A program made the position numbers and the translations under genes. From Hymenoscyphus infarciens (taxonomy: Eukaryota; Ascomycota; Leotiomycetes; Helotiales; Helotiaceae), in contig LLCB01000007.1 in NCBI GenBank assembly GCA_001414345.1, positions 62,001-126,000 of the forward strand: a stretch of 64,000 nucleotides of DNA, read 5' to 3'. The first letter of the stretch is position 1. Every line of letters starts with the position of its first letter. The notes under the pieces were generated by a model. The model was not told the origin of the DNA, did no database searches, and worked only from the letters and a program-made list of their open reading frames with translations. This document shows, one piece after another, positions 10,096-20,343 of the stretch.

Positions 10096-11138
10096 TATAA
10101 TTGGTGGCGTTACTGGACTGGGATTTGGTGCATAGATTCAGGACTGGGTGATGATCTGCCGGCGTGCATTGATCGATTGGGTTTTCACAACACGCTTTTC
10201 GTGACAACGATCTGAATTATGGTTCTGGGATTTTGCATTTTGTCCCCCCTTATCGCAAGGGATGTGGATTCACTGGCATGGCGTACTTTGGTTTTTGGCA
10301 GGCTTTGAAATGAGGATATGCTTGGAGCCTGTGCTAAAGTCTCGTGCGCTCGGCACCTCATTTTTATGGATGGATGGAATTTCGTTTTTTGCACATACCC
10401 CTTTTTACTTTATTTTATTCAACATTGCACACCACTCCGCCTTTTTCTGGTATTGGGAAAATGGACTCGCTCGATACCCCCTCCTTTGAGAATTACGACT
10501 GTATCGAACGGGCGCTTGGGTCTTTCTATTCAACTTTGATTGACACTGGCTGGAAGGAATTTCTGGTTCTTCACTTGCTGCACAAATGTACTTTAATAGT
10601 GGTGGATGGGGAGATTTTTATTTTTTTTATGAATGGGGAATTCCGGAACGCGGATGGATGGATTAGGTTGGGAATGATACTGTGATGGTTGGCATTACAA
10701 TATTTGATAAGGGGCAGAAATGGGAAGGATGGAATATGGATATGATGGTTCAGCTAGCCTGCCAGGCTTGATTCGCAACATCACTATATACAGATGGGGC
10801 GAGGCATCAAGATAATGCAAGGTCCTGTTGATCCTCTACTGCAATCTTACACCCCTTGTGCATATGCTTTATGTGAATATGGTGAGATCTTTATGCTGTG
10901 TGTTGTTACACTAATGACATAGGTAAGGCCACCTTTCTCTTCATTGGGAAGGTGTGCAACATACCATATTTACTTGATACATTCTCCGCCTGCTGTGTTC
11001 CCCTTTATTCCACTACTAGCTTATTCGCCTAAGTAGCGTCCTTTTCAGATCGGACTTACATTATTCCATTCCGATTATGCACTAACCAGAATTTTGATCC
11101 AGGACCTTTAGAACAATTCATACCCATACACCACCATC
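10096..11138. other. 3' flank and intergenic region
   Basis: A/T- and G-rich sequence after the Stb3-like stop, with no convincing ORF. Short plus-strand frames at 10262-10685 overlap one another and have no protein character. It probably holds the 3' UTR of the upstream gene and the promoter of the small gene at 11139. Confidence 0.5.
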
Positions 11139-11895
11139 ATGGCCACCAAAGAATCCCCTATTCGTGTGAGTGACGATATGTTTCCTTGCATTTCTTGGCT
11201 GTAGTATCTCTCATCTCAAATGTCTATGAGAATATTTTTATTACGTGGCGATCGTCTCAAGTGAGGCTGTCGCGCCCCAATTTTGCGATCATCGCTATAG
11301 TCGCGCTTTCACGAAGCTCAGTGCATTAAAAGCCGCAGTAAATACCTCAGATTCTTGCCTGCCTACTTAGCTTTTCTTCCAACTTTCTAGGGTAATTCAA
11401 GTAATTATCCTAAAAGCTTTCAATTATCCCTTGGCAATTGTACTTGGAAGGCTAGTACACGCAGCTAAGGTGTTTGTTGCAGCTTATGATGTCTGCCGCG
11501 AGGGAAGGAACGATCGAGGGCTTCTTTCTGTCATCATGATAGTTTCGGCAAAACCTGTTGTTCCTGGGGCAGTTTCATGGGTGCTCCTTCCTTTACTGTT
11601 TTGAGTTATGATATTACGCTGCATCGTTCTGTTTTCTAGCCTTTCGTTAAACTGTACACGATGCTCTCCTCGAATAACGTCAATATTCACACATCTGAAA
11701 GGGCGTTGTATTGTATGTAAGAAGACGTGGGTGTCGCCGTCGAAGAAGACTGTTGGCGGTTGGACTTGGTTGGCAAGATGGAGGAGGTATGTTTGCATGT
11801 CATATTTTTGTTGCCTGGCTGGGCTGCCTAGAGAGAAGCAAACATAGTTGGCCAACACTCTGGGGTTACAAGCGAGGCTGAAGGAAGCGGAGTGA
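11139..11895 (+). pseudogene. Small three-exon gene with an in-frame stop
   Basis: Exon 1 (11139-11165) begins ATG with A at -3, encodes nine residues (M-A-T-K-E-S-P-I-R) and ends at GTGAGT. Exon 2 (11640-11786) follows a TTTTCTAG acceptor and ends at a good GTATGT donor. Exon 3 (11848-11895) follows ACATAG and ends in TGA. All phases are zero and exons 2-3 read as plausible helical sequence (E-E-D-C-W-R-L-D-L-V-G-K-M-E-E, then L-Q-A-R-L-K-E-A-E). However, codon 27 of exon 2 is TAA (11718-11720). Either the gene is dead, or the acceptor I chose is wrong. Intron 1 is unusually long because a MITE lies in it. I do not recognise the product; size would be about 74 residues. Confidence 0.4.
11310..11503. 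mobile_element. MITE copy within an intron
   Basis: The left part has AAAAGCCGCAGTAAATACC, followed by TCTAGGGTAATTCAAGTAAT then TATCCTAAA, nearly identical to the core of the copy at 854-1093. The right end contains CTGCCGCGAGG. Boundaries are approximate. It lies in intron 1 of the small gene at 11139-11895. Confidence 0.6.
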
Positions 11896-12048
11896 GGGTT
11901 TTTCCGAAAGAGGGGACTTGTCGGCTTGATACTTTTCTCCTCCCCACCACCAATTTCTCTCATCTCCAATCCAAACACCCCTACTTGTCAACCTTTACGC
12001 GCTGCGCCAAATCTGACGCATCATTGCGACTAGAACACCGAAACAAAT

Positions 12049-15000
12049 ATGAGGGTCCAGCAGCCGTTCGACGTGAAGCAGCGGTATCACTTGGGTGAGT
12101 TTGATTATTCAGACGAGGACCCCGACGACATCGAGTATCTCACAAGTGGCCGCGCAGCAAGAGACACCAGGTTGAATGAGGCAACCTCAACCGCCGAGAA
12201 GATCAAGGAAGCTCGATCCCAAACTCTCCAAGAGTCGCAAGCCAGTTCCCTTTCCCCGCAAGATGGCATAGCTACACACGATGGCTCGGCGCAACAAGAC
12301 ATCGCTCAAGCAGAAGGTCCCCAAGACGGTATGCCACCTTGTCGCATTGATCCGTCGCAAAAGCCAAAACTTATTTGCTTCTTTCTAGGCATACTTGAGG
12401 GCGAACTTGGTGTCGGACGGGTCGCCTTTGATGGTTATACCTACCTTTTTCCGGCAGAGTTGGCACCAGAAGGCGAGGAATTCGCACCCTTTTTGCTCAT
12501 CAAGAAGTATCCATATTTGTACATTGGAAAGTCAAACCAGAAGAAAGTGAGTCGTCTATTTTATCATCCGCAGTCCTCAACCCTCCTCAACCCTCCTCTT
12601 TGGTGGTCGATTGGATATTTGCCAATTCACCGCACAATTTCGAGGCTGCTCGAAGCTACTCTTCAACCTCGTAATGGGCTTCTAGTTCTCTCCGGTTGCG
12701 GAACATCTTCACTCTCCTTAGACAACTCCTCACTTTTCATCGGAATATCGCATATCTTATCGCACATCTTATCCCTAACCAACCATAACCATCATTTCTA
12801 ACAACGTTGTCAGGTCGCGGAGCGTTTTTTCGATAAAGGCCAAATCTTTAAGTACCCATGGGACTTGTAAGTAACGCAGTTCATCCTCAGCCCCGGTATT
12901 ACCAATATTTACTAACTCCGCTACACAGCTTTTACATCCATCCGTTCAACTCACAAGACCTGAAAGCCATCATTCTTGTTCCGACCTCGCAATTCACAGA
13001 CTTCCTTGACACAATCAACAATTTTTTTAGAACCCACCTTACCATCCCTCCGGGTAAACCTGGTCATACCTTTCGGGTCTTCTTTGAGCATATCGGCACA
13101 CCGTGCCCCAGATACCTTGGAAGAGCTGCGAACCCCTCGGAATATGATGACCTAAGAGAGACAGGCGTCTGGCCAGTCAACTATAAATTGGGCCACGAAC
13201 CGGCAGCAATGAAGCCCACCGACAGCTCAATCGAGGTCTTCATGGCTAAGATTGATTTGATGAGGGCCGCCCAGCAAGCTAAGAATAAGGTAAATAAGGA
13301 AGGAGCTAAGAAGAATCGGATCATAGCTAAGAAAGGGTATGGCCAAGGCATCAAGCGTGTTCAACGATACGTAGGCCTTCGAGCTGTCCGAGAGAGAGAG
13401 GCGGTCGAGGAACCCAATACCAATGCTCCCTCGTGGGACAAATGTGTTCCGGCCCCAAAGGTCAAATCTCCAATTTTCAAAGCGAATGAATTGGCTCCTT
13501 TTTGCAGAGACAACGACGTCGTATTTGTTTGCATCGACATTGAGGCGAACGAGCAGTGGAGTCACATTATCACGGAAATTGGTGTTGCCTCGATTGATAC
13601 ACGTGACCTTGCTATGGTGGAGCCAGGAGAGAACGGTGAGAATATGAAGTGGTTCAAACAAATTCACGCTCGGCATTTTCGAATCGAAGAGTACAAACAT
13701 CATGTCAATAAGCACTGCAAAGGATGCCCAGATAAATTTGCATTCGGGTAAGCAGTACTCTTTCCTCATATTGAATTTACACATTTGCTGACTCAAGGTT
13801 ATAAAGAAAAAGCGAGTTTATTCGCGAGGCAGACGGCATTCCGTATCTTGAAAGCTGCCTCAAAGAGCCCTTCTCCAAGCAAATACCTGGCACTGTTAGA
13901 ACTCCTGAATCGGACATGAATGACCTCCCAAAGCGCAATATCATACTTGTGGGTCACAATCTCCAGCAGGACATTAACTACCTCGCAAAGCTTGGCTATG
14001 ACATCTGCCGTCTAAGCAATATAATCGATCATGTTGATACGCAGCTGATGTTCCAATACCTTGATCGCGCCTCCGATCCGACAAGCCTCTCCAAGGTTCT
14101 AGGTAATCTTGGAATAACTGCATGGAACGCCCACAATGGAGGCAATGACGCAGTACATACCTTGAAGGCTATGCTTGGAATTGCAATTCGACATCTTACA
14201 GACAAGGAGAGAGCCGAGGAGAAGAAAGTCGAGTAAGTTCCTACTTACCTCCGAAACACTTTGGTTCACACCTGTAGCGAGTACTAACTAAAATAATCAG
14301 AGCTAAAGCGGGAGCTGAAGCAGCAGTCAAAGACCAACATGATGGATGGTCTTCTGCCGGCGAAGGAAGTGATGGTGGTGACCCTGTTAGACCTACTCTC
14401 GGCCCAGCTAAAGTCAAATCTCGATCCTTTCAGCCTATTCAAAGCACACCTACGAGGCCGCAGCCCGCTATGAAGGATACCAGTGGCTCCTGGCGCGCCC
14501 CTCAAGCTGGCTCGCAAGTCAATAAACCAGTTTCTGGTGCGGGTCTTGGTGCCGACAAGAAGACTGAAAAGGGCGAACCGTATGTTCATCCTCACCTGAG
14601 ACGGCCCAAGAAGAAGACTACAGCTTGGGAGGATGAGACTCCTTCGTCCGCTACCTCAGGACAAGATGAAGACCTCATCACATTCTCTGATCAGGGCGAT
14701 GAAGGTAATAACAACTGGGGAGCCGGACCATCTTCTATCAATGCCAACACCGAGACAAAGACAAGACGAACCACCGCATGGGATGATGAGCCAGCAGCCC
14801 CCACCGGATCTGGCACAATCTTCATGGAGCCTAATATTAAGCACATTTTGAACCATGCCACCAGTCAGAAAGAGCAAAATAAGCGTTATGCCACTGGCGA
14901 AGAAGTACCACCAAATGTTATGGAGCAAAAGTTCAACCACTTTGACACCGGTTTTCAACAGAAGATCTCCAGTACTTCTTGGGAGGATGAGACTGAAGAA

Positions 15001-15387
15001 CAAGCTGCTTTTAACAATGCTCTTGCTGAGGCCAGTCGCGAAGAGTTGGAAAAACGCCGTGAAAGCCATAACATGAAGCAACGCCGCACCACTGCCTGGG
15101 AGGACGAACCAAAGGCTGCTACGCAAACTACTAAGGCTATGGCTGATCTCAGTCTCGAAGAGAAAAAGAAGCGAACTAGTGAGTGGGTTTCTGCTTCTGC
15201 TTCTGCTTCCACCTCTATGTCTGGATGGGGTGAGGAGTTTCTGAAAGTTGAGGGGATGGGTATGAATGGTGGTGGTGAGGGTGGTGATGTTGTTGAGGGT
15301 GTCGAGGGCGAAGGAAAGGATAGCAAAGTTCGTTTGGGTAGTGGCATTGGTCGAAAGCCTGCTCCCCCATTCAAGAACGGGTGGTAG
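12049..15387 (+). CDS. Gfd2/YDR514C-type DEDDh exonuclease-domain protein
   Basis: Six exons (12049-12328, 12389-12546, 12814-12866, 12929-13747, 13807-14232, 14301-15387) give 940 residues with consistent phases. Intron 1 (60 bp) is in frame and stop-free, so retention would still be translatable. The RNase H-fold domain spans about 358-565: D367-x-E369 in V-F-V-C-I-D-I-E-A, D492 in G-H-N-L-Q-Q-D, and H546-x4-D551 in A-H-N-G-G-N-D-A. These fit DEDDh 3'-5' exonucleases and the fungal Gfd2/YDR514C group. Residues 1-110 are acidic and disordered. A basic stretch (about 270-310) precedes the nuclease domain. The C-terminal 360 residues are disordered and hold four repeats of T-T-A-W-E-D-E type at W688, W739, W806 and W845. 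In yeast, Gfd2 was found as a suppressor of the mRNA-export factor Dbp5; the substrate of this protein is unknown. Family call is good, function tentative. Confidence 0.82.
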
Positions 15388-15769
15388 TTGAGATGATGGA
15401 GAATTGGCCTCTCGTCTGGGAACTTTTGGGAGTTTGCTGGTGCGAGATTTCCTTCGGGTTCTGCGTAGCGGTTTCTAGTTTGCGATGTTATGGTTTGGAG
15501 AGGATTTTCAAAATGTTGAGTTGAGGGAAGATCTGGTGGGAAAACCTCGCTTCTCTCTCTCCTCATTTTGAGTTCTCGTGGTTGAGATGGGGTGTTTTTG
15601 AGATCTAGAGGTTTCTTTTCAACGATGAGTTCTGTGGTGGAATTTGCAAGCATTGAGGGAGTACGGAGTGGAGGAATAACATTGAGATTGATTTGAAGGA
15701 TGGGTGGATATTTGAGGTTGGGGGGCGAAACGAAACAAAAATGCATGATGGACAATAATTTGGTGCTAG

Positions 15770-16021
15770 CTCCTGAGAGCATGGTAGGCACTACTACTCC
15801 AACAATGTCATTAGAATACCTAGGTAGAAAAATGATAAACGTTGATTTTCTTTAAAATTGAGTTATAACTTTCTAGGATAATTTAAACTATTAACCCAAG
15901 TTGATTGTTCTAACTCTCTTGGTCAATAAGCCCCAAGTGTTCCTACTTAAATTACCTTAGAAAAGTGGAACAACAAGCTAGGCACGAACCTGAAGGGCCG
16001 CTCTCGCTGTTCATTGTGAGG
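15770..16021. mobile_element. MITE copy
   Basis: The core reads TTCTAGGATAATTTAAACTA then TTAACCCAAG; GGAACAACAAG lies towards the right end, followed by GGGCCGCTCTCGCTGTTCATTGTGAGG (as spaced words GGGCCGC, TGTTCATTGTGAGG). The left end GAGAGCATGGTAGGCACTA is degenerate, so that boundary is approximate. Confidence 0.5.
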
Positions 16022-16654
16022 CAATGTAAGGATTTGATGCTGGTTCTTTCTCCATACATGGCGCTCTGATGGCTCCGGTTACGATGATTCGAGTGGGTTC
16101 ATTTTGACCGGGCACATAACCCAAGGAATTCGTGTCTGTAGTCTCGAATCTTACATAGCAGATTACGATTTCCCGAGTCTTGCTTAAACAATTCCGGAGT
16201 ACAGATAATTATCGAGAATGCCCGTTTCCTACCTTTCCTCGATTTTGCCAGTTAGTTCTTTGTGGGTTTTTTCCTCGGGTGCATTACATGATTTGTTTCC
16301 ATGATTTAGCAAGAAAGTCCGTGGCTTCTCATAAGTTCTAACAAGTGCTCTGACTATTTGCAGATAATTTACAAATCACAACCAAGAGGGCAATTTCCAT
16401 TACGAGATACTACAAAACTAAAGTATAGCTTCAAAAGAGCTCATAATATCTTGCTCTTTAGCATGCATCCCACACTGAAAAGGAAAGAAACAACAGGGAA
16501 AGCCAGCTATTTGTGTAACCTACAACCAGCACTAAAAGCTTAACTCATTACCATATCACATATAATATACCTTTGGAAAGAAATCCGAAGAAGTATCAAG
16601 CAAATAGTACCGACATCTAAATGCTGAAAAGGAAATGAAGTCCGTCTATTGTTA

Positions 16655-16931
16655 GACTCGTGATGGAAAGTAGTACCTACCTCCCTCTCTCGCTATACCA
16701 CGCCCACCCCCGCCCCCTCTCTCTCTATATCTTTCGAGGGTTGTGTGTCAATATAATTAACCTAAATCCACAAGAGATTCTACGATAAAAAACCATAAAG
16801 CTCGACTATCCTAATTCTCTGGGTTAATTACTGTGAATTACTCTTCCTATAATGTTAGAAAAGGAGGAGAAAAAGCGTGACAAGAATGTGAACAAGATAC
16901 CCATTTACTACTTTTATTGTCCATCAGGAGG
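16655..16931. mobile_element. MITE copy
   Basis: The left end ACTCGTGATGGAAAGTAGTA mirrors the right end TACTACTTTTATTGTCCATC then AGGAGG. The interior has ATCCTAATTCTCTGGGTTAA. The size is about 277 bp, the longest member here, probably because of insertions in the C-rich left arm. No clear target duplication. Confidence 0.6.
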
Positions 16932-17004
16932 TATAAATTGTCCTGGAAAATCGGGTACTACAGATAAGAGGAAGTAAGACAGTAGATAACGTGGGCTGTA
17001 ACTC

Positions 17005-17255
17005 AAAAAACGGGTAAGCCAATCACCATTTTTGGGGGCCAAAAAAGATGGCGAGTGAGCCATGAATTATCGACGGATAAGCCACCGGTTATCCACGAGT
17101 AGGCCAAGGGGGCCAAAAAGTGGTGGGTAAGCCACCAGTTAGCCAGTAATCCAATTACGGGTAAGCCACCAATCGACAGGTAAGCCAAACAAAATAAGGG
17201 GGCCAAAAAGAGTTACGAGTAAGCTACAGAACCCCAGGTAAGCCGCCAAAAAAGA
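17005..17255. repeat. Degenerate tandem repeat built on GGTAAGCCACC / GGGGGCCAAAAA
   Basis: The words GGGGGCCAAAAA (about 17034, 17106 and 17199) and GGGTAAGCCA/GGTAAGCC/GATAAGCCACC (about 17009, 17077, 17126, 17159, 17178 and 17237) alternate with variable spacers of TTATCGAC/CAGTTAGCC type. The arrangement is a decayed minisatellite rather than a gene. Nothing similar occurs elsewhere in the window. Confidence 0.75.
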
Positions 17256-17750
17256 GTCGCTGTGTATCCTACCCTTCGCCCGTCACAAATTCCCGAATGT
17301 GATACTCGCGATTTTCAAAATGTTTTCATTATTTATGAGAAGAGATTCATTCCTTCTTTCCTTGCGTGTTCCGCGAGGTTGGTGTTTTGTAAAAGTTATG
17401 ATACATTCATATACATGTTCCCTATTCCCCAACCAAGTAAGTATGGCTGTATTATCTTTACTTGGTGATGAGAATATCGACACAAAAACCCGTAAACGCC
17501 TTCGCTATGCCTTCGCTGTTCTTTCGTCTTGAATTTCAAGCTTTATAGGAGAAAATCAAATATTATACACCACCGGCCCCCTTCTCCTTTCCATGTATTT
17601 CTGTCACCATGTTTAAAATCGCATCGCAGGTCATGAATGATTTGTTGCGAGTATCGAGTCCCAGATGATGCTCTTGGGCTCCCGGTAAAAATGGGCTGAA
17701 CGTTCGAAGATCATGGCTACGTCGGAGAAAGGTCGCATCGGGATTCGAGA

Positions 17751-18267
17751 TCAACCATTCTTCTCCAGAAACTCTTTCGCCTCGTTGACTTTCGTTGCTA
17801 GGTAGGGAGATCCTCCTCGATCGGGATGGTTCAACATCATTAGCGTACGGTGGTTCTTTCGGATTCGCTCTTTGGTGAGTTGGCGTTCCCTGGAAAATTT
17901 GTTAGTTCACATCTTTTCCCGGCAGATTGTATATCTGGAGGAACGAGTGGTATGCTGGCCCAGGAGAGAAGAGAGACACACGAAAGTTGTAGGATGAGGG
18001 AAGCTTCGCGCTTGTTCATCTTGGGCTCGAAACCACCCTTATAAAATGCTTTCCCCAAGGCGCCGACTGTTTCCCCTCGGGATCGACGGAGTGCTACGAG
18101 TCCTGCACGTCCCTATAGTTGATGTTAGCATATCTGCGAAGATGAGAATTCTGCAGAAAAGAGTATCGCAGACGCGGATGGGCGGATTTTGTGATGGCGA
18201 GGCTCAATGAACGTACCAAGAAGGCGGCAGTGGCAATGCCAGCTCCCCAAACCAAAACTGATGCCAT
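17751..18267 (-). CDS. PAM18: Pam18/Tim14 J-protein of the mitochondrial import motor
   Basis: Three exons (18267-18217, 18112-17982, 17889-17751) encode 106 residues. Residues 3-22 form the inner-membrane anchor. [12 protein letters not shown] and [10 protein letters not shown] precede the J domain. The HPD motif is residues 82-84 ([12 protein letters not shown]), followed by K-V-N-E-A-K-E-F-L near the end. Pam18 stimulates the ATPase of mitochondrial Hsp70 at the TIM23 translocase. The fungal protein usually has a longer N-terminus in yeast; the short form seen here is normal for filamentous fungi and animals. It is divergent from the Rlp24 gene with about 320 bp between starts. Confidence 0.93.
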
Positions 18268-18586
18268 TTTCCTTCTAGCTTATGGGATAATCTCGAGATT
18301 ATCAGATGCTTTAATGTCTTTATTGATCTGGATGGTTGGCAGTCGCAGAATCGTTGACACTTGGAGAAAAATACGAGTACATGGAGACGGAATTTTGGGG
18401 CATAAAACTCCTGTCATTGGTTCCCCAACATCGGATTATGATTGTTCCGGTACTACTAGCCGATCCCCACAAAAGATATGCGGGCGGTGCGAAAATTACT
18501 TTGAGGGACGATAAAGATTTTAGAGGGGAGCCTGAGCTTTTTCAGAACAACCTTTATACACCGCAGCGCAGAACTGCAGAGTCAAG
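18268..18586. promoter_or_regulatory. Shared divergent promoter of PAM18 and RLP24
   Basis: Only 319 bp separate the two start codons, so both promoters must lie here or overlap the genes. No TATA box in a convincing position was seen. The shared tract couples a mitochondrial import gene with a 60S ribosome assembly gene, but co-regulation is inference. Confidence 0.5.
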
Positions 18587-19314
18587 ATGAGGTATGTCTG
18601 ATCGCAGTTATGTTTTATACTTATTAAGATTGAAGATCGGATGCTAATGGCGCTGTGAATTTAGGATCGAGACTTGTTATTTCTGCTCACGGCCTTGCTA
18701 TCCCAGCAAAGGCATCACTTTCGTCCGCAACGATGCGCGCCTCTTCAGATTCTGCAGGAGTAAATGCCACAAGAATGTTTGTCTCCCCTTTTAGAGATCG
18801 CAATTCATGCGAGAGGGAAGAGTTTGGAGACTAATGTGGCAATTCACAGTTCAAAATGAAGCGTAACCCCCGCAAACTCGCCTGGACCAAAGCCTTCCGA
18901 AAAGCCACTGGCAAAGAAATGGTCGTTGATGGTACCCTGGCATTCGCCGCCAAACGAAATATTCCCATCCGATACGATCGTGATCAAGTTGCCATCACTG
19001 AGAAGGCCATGGCGCGATTCGAGGAGGTCAAGCAGAAGCGTCAACGTGTGTTTTACAAGAAGAGAATGGCGAGGAACAAGGAGAGACAGAAGGAGTTGGA
19101 TAGGAAGTTGGTGGCTGAGCAGAGTCACTTGCTACCCAAGGTTCGCGGAAGTGAGAGGAAGAGACTCGAGGAAGAAGGCTTGGTCGCGGAGGGCGAGGAG
19201 CTTGAGGGTGTTAGGGAATTACCAAAGGTGTTTGGCAAGATGAAGGTCAGACGGAAGTTGCTTGTCGATGGGGGCGAAGAGATGGAGGGGGAGGATGCCA
19301 TGGAGATGGATTGA
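18587..19314 (+). CDS. RLP24: Rlp24, 60S pre-ribosome assembly factor (L24e-like)
   Basis: Three exons (18587-18591, 18665-18776, 18850-19314) give 193 residues. The first exon holds only ATG-AG, a split typical for this gene in fungi. The zinc ribbon uses C6-x2-C9 and C32-x3-C36 in the E-T-C-Y-F-C-S and [16 protein letters not shown] contexts, then [13 protein letters not shown]. The C-terminal part is a charged helix plus acidic tail, longer than ribosomal L24, which distinguishes Rlp24. In yeast Rlp24 holds the L24 site on pre-60S particles and recruits the AAA-ATPase Drg1 for its own release in the cytoplasm. High confidence. Confidence 0.94.
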
Positions 19315-19516
19315 GGGGTTACAGATGCTGTGTGAATGTCTTGAATGTGGGGAATTACCAAATGGCGTTTCTGGAATTGCAAAAAGAGGCGTTTCATTGG
19401 GGGAAGTTGACCTTTCTTTGCAGATTTGCGAATGTCAAAAGGCTGCTCACTAAAATCACTGTGGAATGTCTAATGGCAAATTCTCGATAATTTTTATAGT
19501 GTTCTGCTACGGCATC

Positions 19517-20343
19517 TCACTTGGAAGGCTGCATGGCGGCGGTATCTTTCAAAGTATCAGTCTCTAGAGGTCAAGAATAGATGAGAAAAATCAACATACC
19601 AAGATAAACCTGATAAAAGCTCATCTTCCACTTCCCGTCTTCTTCCACGAGGTTTGCACGAGCAGCCCAGTCAACCTAATAATAATTAACTTTTCAATTT
19701 TCAAACACAGATCTTGGCTTATTGTTGTAAGATCAAAGTTCTGATGGTTGAAACAAGGTGGAAGAAAACGAAACAGTACCTCCGATTCTCCCCCGGCTTT
19801 CAATCCATATTTGACGACTCCATAAATCATCACCTCATCTGCCTCCGCGCTTCCGAAAGGGAAGATCTTGGTAGGGGTATGAGATCTACTCTCCACCTTC
19901 TCCCACATTGATTTACGTAGATTGAGGATTTCTGAATCCCGTAGGTAACTCGTTAGAAAACTAGGCCAAGATTTGAGGAAATCGAGTCATGATAACTTCA
20001 AACACTCCTTCTAGAAACAGCGAGCGCGGAAAAGAGAAACAAAAAATATATATTTCCTTCATCCAATGTAAAGCTTCGCATTACCTTCCATTGTTTCATC
20101 TCATCAATATCTACAATGCGCGAGATGCTGGTCAGAAAAGGGAAGTCACGAACCGTCTTGACCGACGCATTTCTTGGATGCCATAATCAGTACGGCATCG
20201 CTCGTGAACTGGTCTACGTACAAATCGTGGGCGGAGGGCGTATCAGAGATTTTGTAAAATTCCGCGAAGAAGGATTTGAGACTTGGGTTCAAGGGGGTGT
20301 TTGGAGGGGAGACGAGGGGGTAGGTGTGTTTTGACTGAGCCAT
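19517..20343 (-). CDS. SnoaL-like (NTF2-fold) small protein
   Basis: Four exons (20343-20154, 19931-19780, 19675-19600, 19545-19517) encode 148 residues with consistent phases and GT-AG borders. The sequence shows an NTF2/SnoaL-like plan: an N-terminal helix (L-K-S-F-F-A-E-F-Y-K-I-S-D), Y-V-D-Q-F-T-S-D-A-V-L-I-M near residue 45, a helix ending in M-W-E-K-V-E-S-R-S-H, then strands with D-E-V-M-I-Y-G-V-V-K-Y-G-L and W-A-A-R-A-N-L-V, ending W-K-M-S-F-Y-Q-V-Y-L. Such proteins in fungi are mostly uncharacterised; some act as isomerases or cyclases, but no catalytic residue can be assigned. Its 3' end faces the Rlp24 stop at about 200 bp. Fold call moderately confident. Confidence 0.8.

Larger units (their letters stand above)
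15388..17750. other. Intergenic region with two MITEs and a tandem repeat block
   Basis: No gene recognised. The stretch contains inverted-repeat elements at about 15770-16021 and 16655-16931 and a degenerate tandem repeat at 17005-17255. ORFs at 16358-16543 and 17262-17532 are short and unrecognised. The long antisense frame opposite the exonuclease gene (to 15791) is a shadow. Confidence 0.55.

Noticed and set aside
11484..11978. 164-codon minus-strand frame opposite the small gene
   Set aside because: It runs antisense through the putative exons 2-3 and into the promoter of the exonuclease gene. The plus-strand reading has better splice sites and residue pattern.
14955..15791. 278-codon minus-strand frame
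   Set aside because: Shadow of the exonuclease C-terminal exon; composition mirrors the Ser/Glu-rich sense strand.
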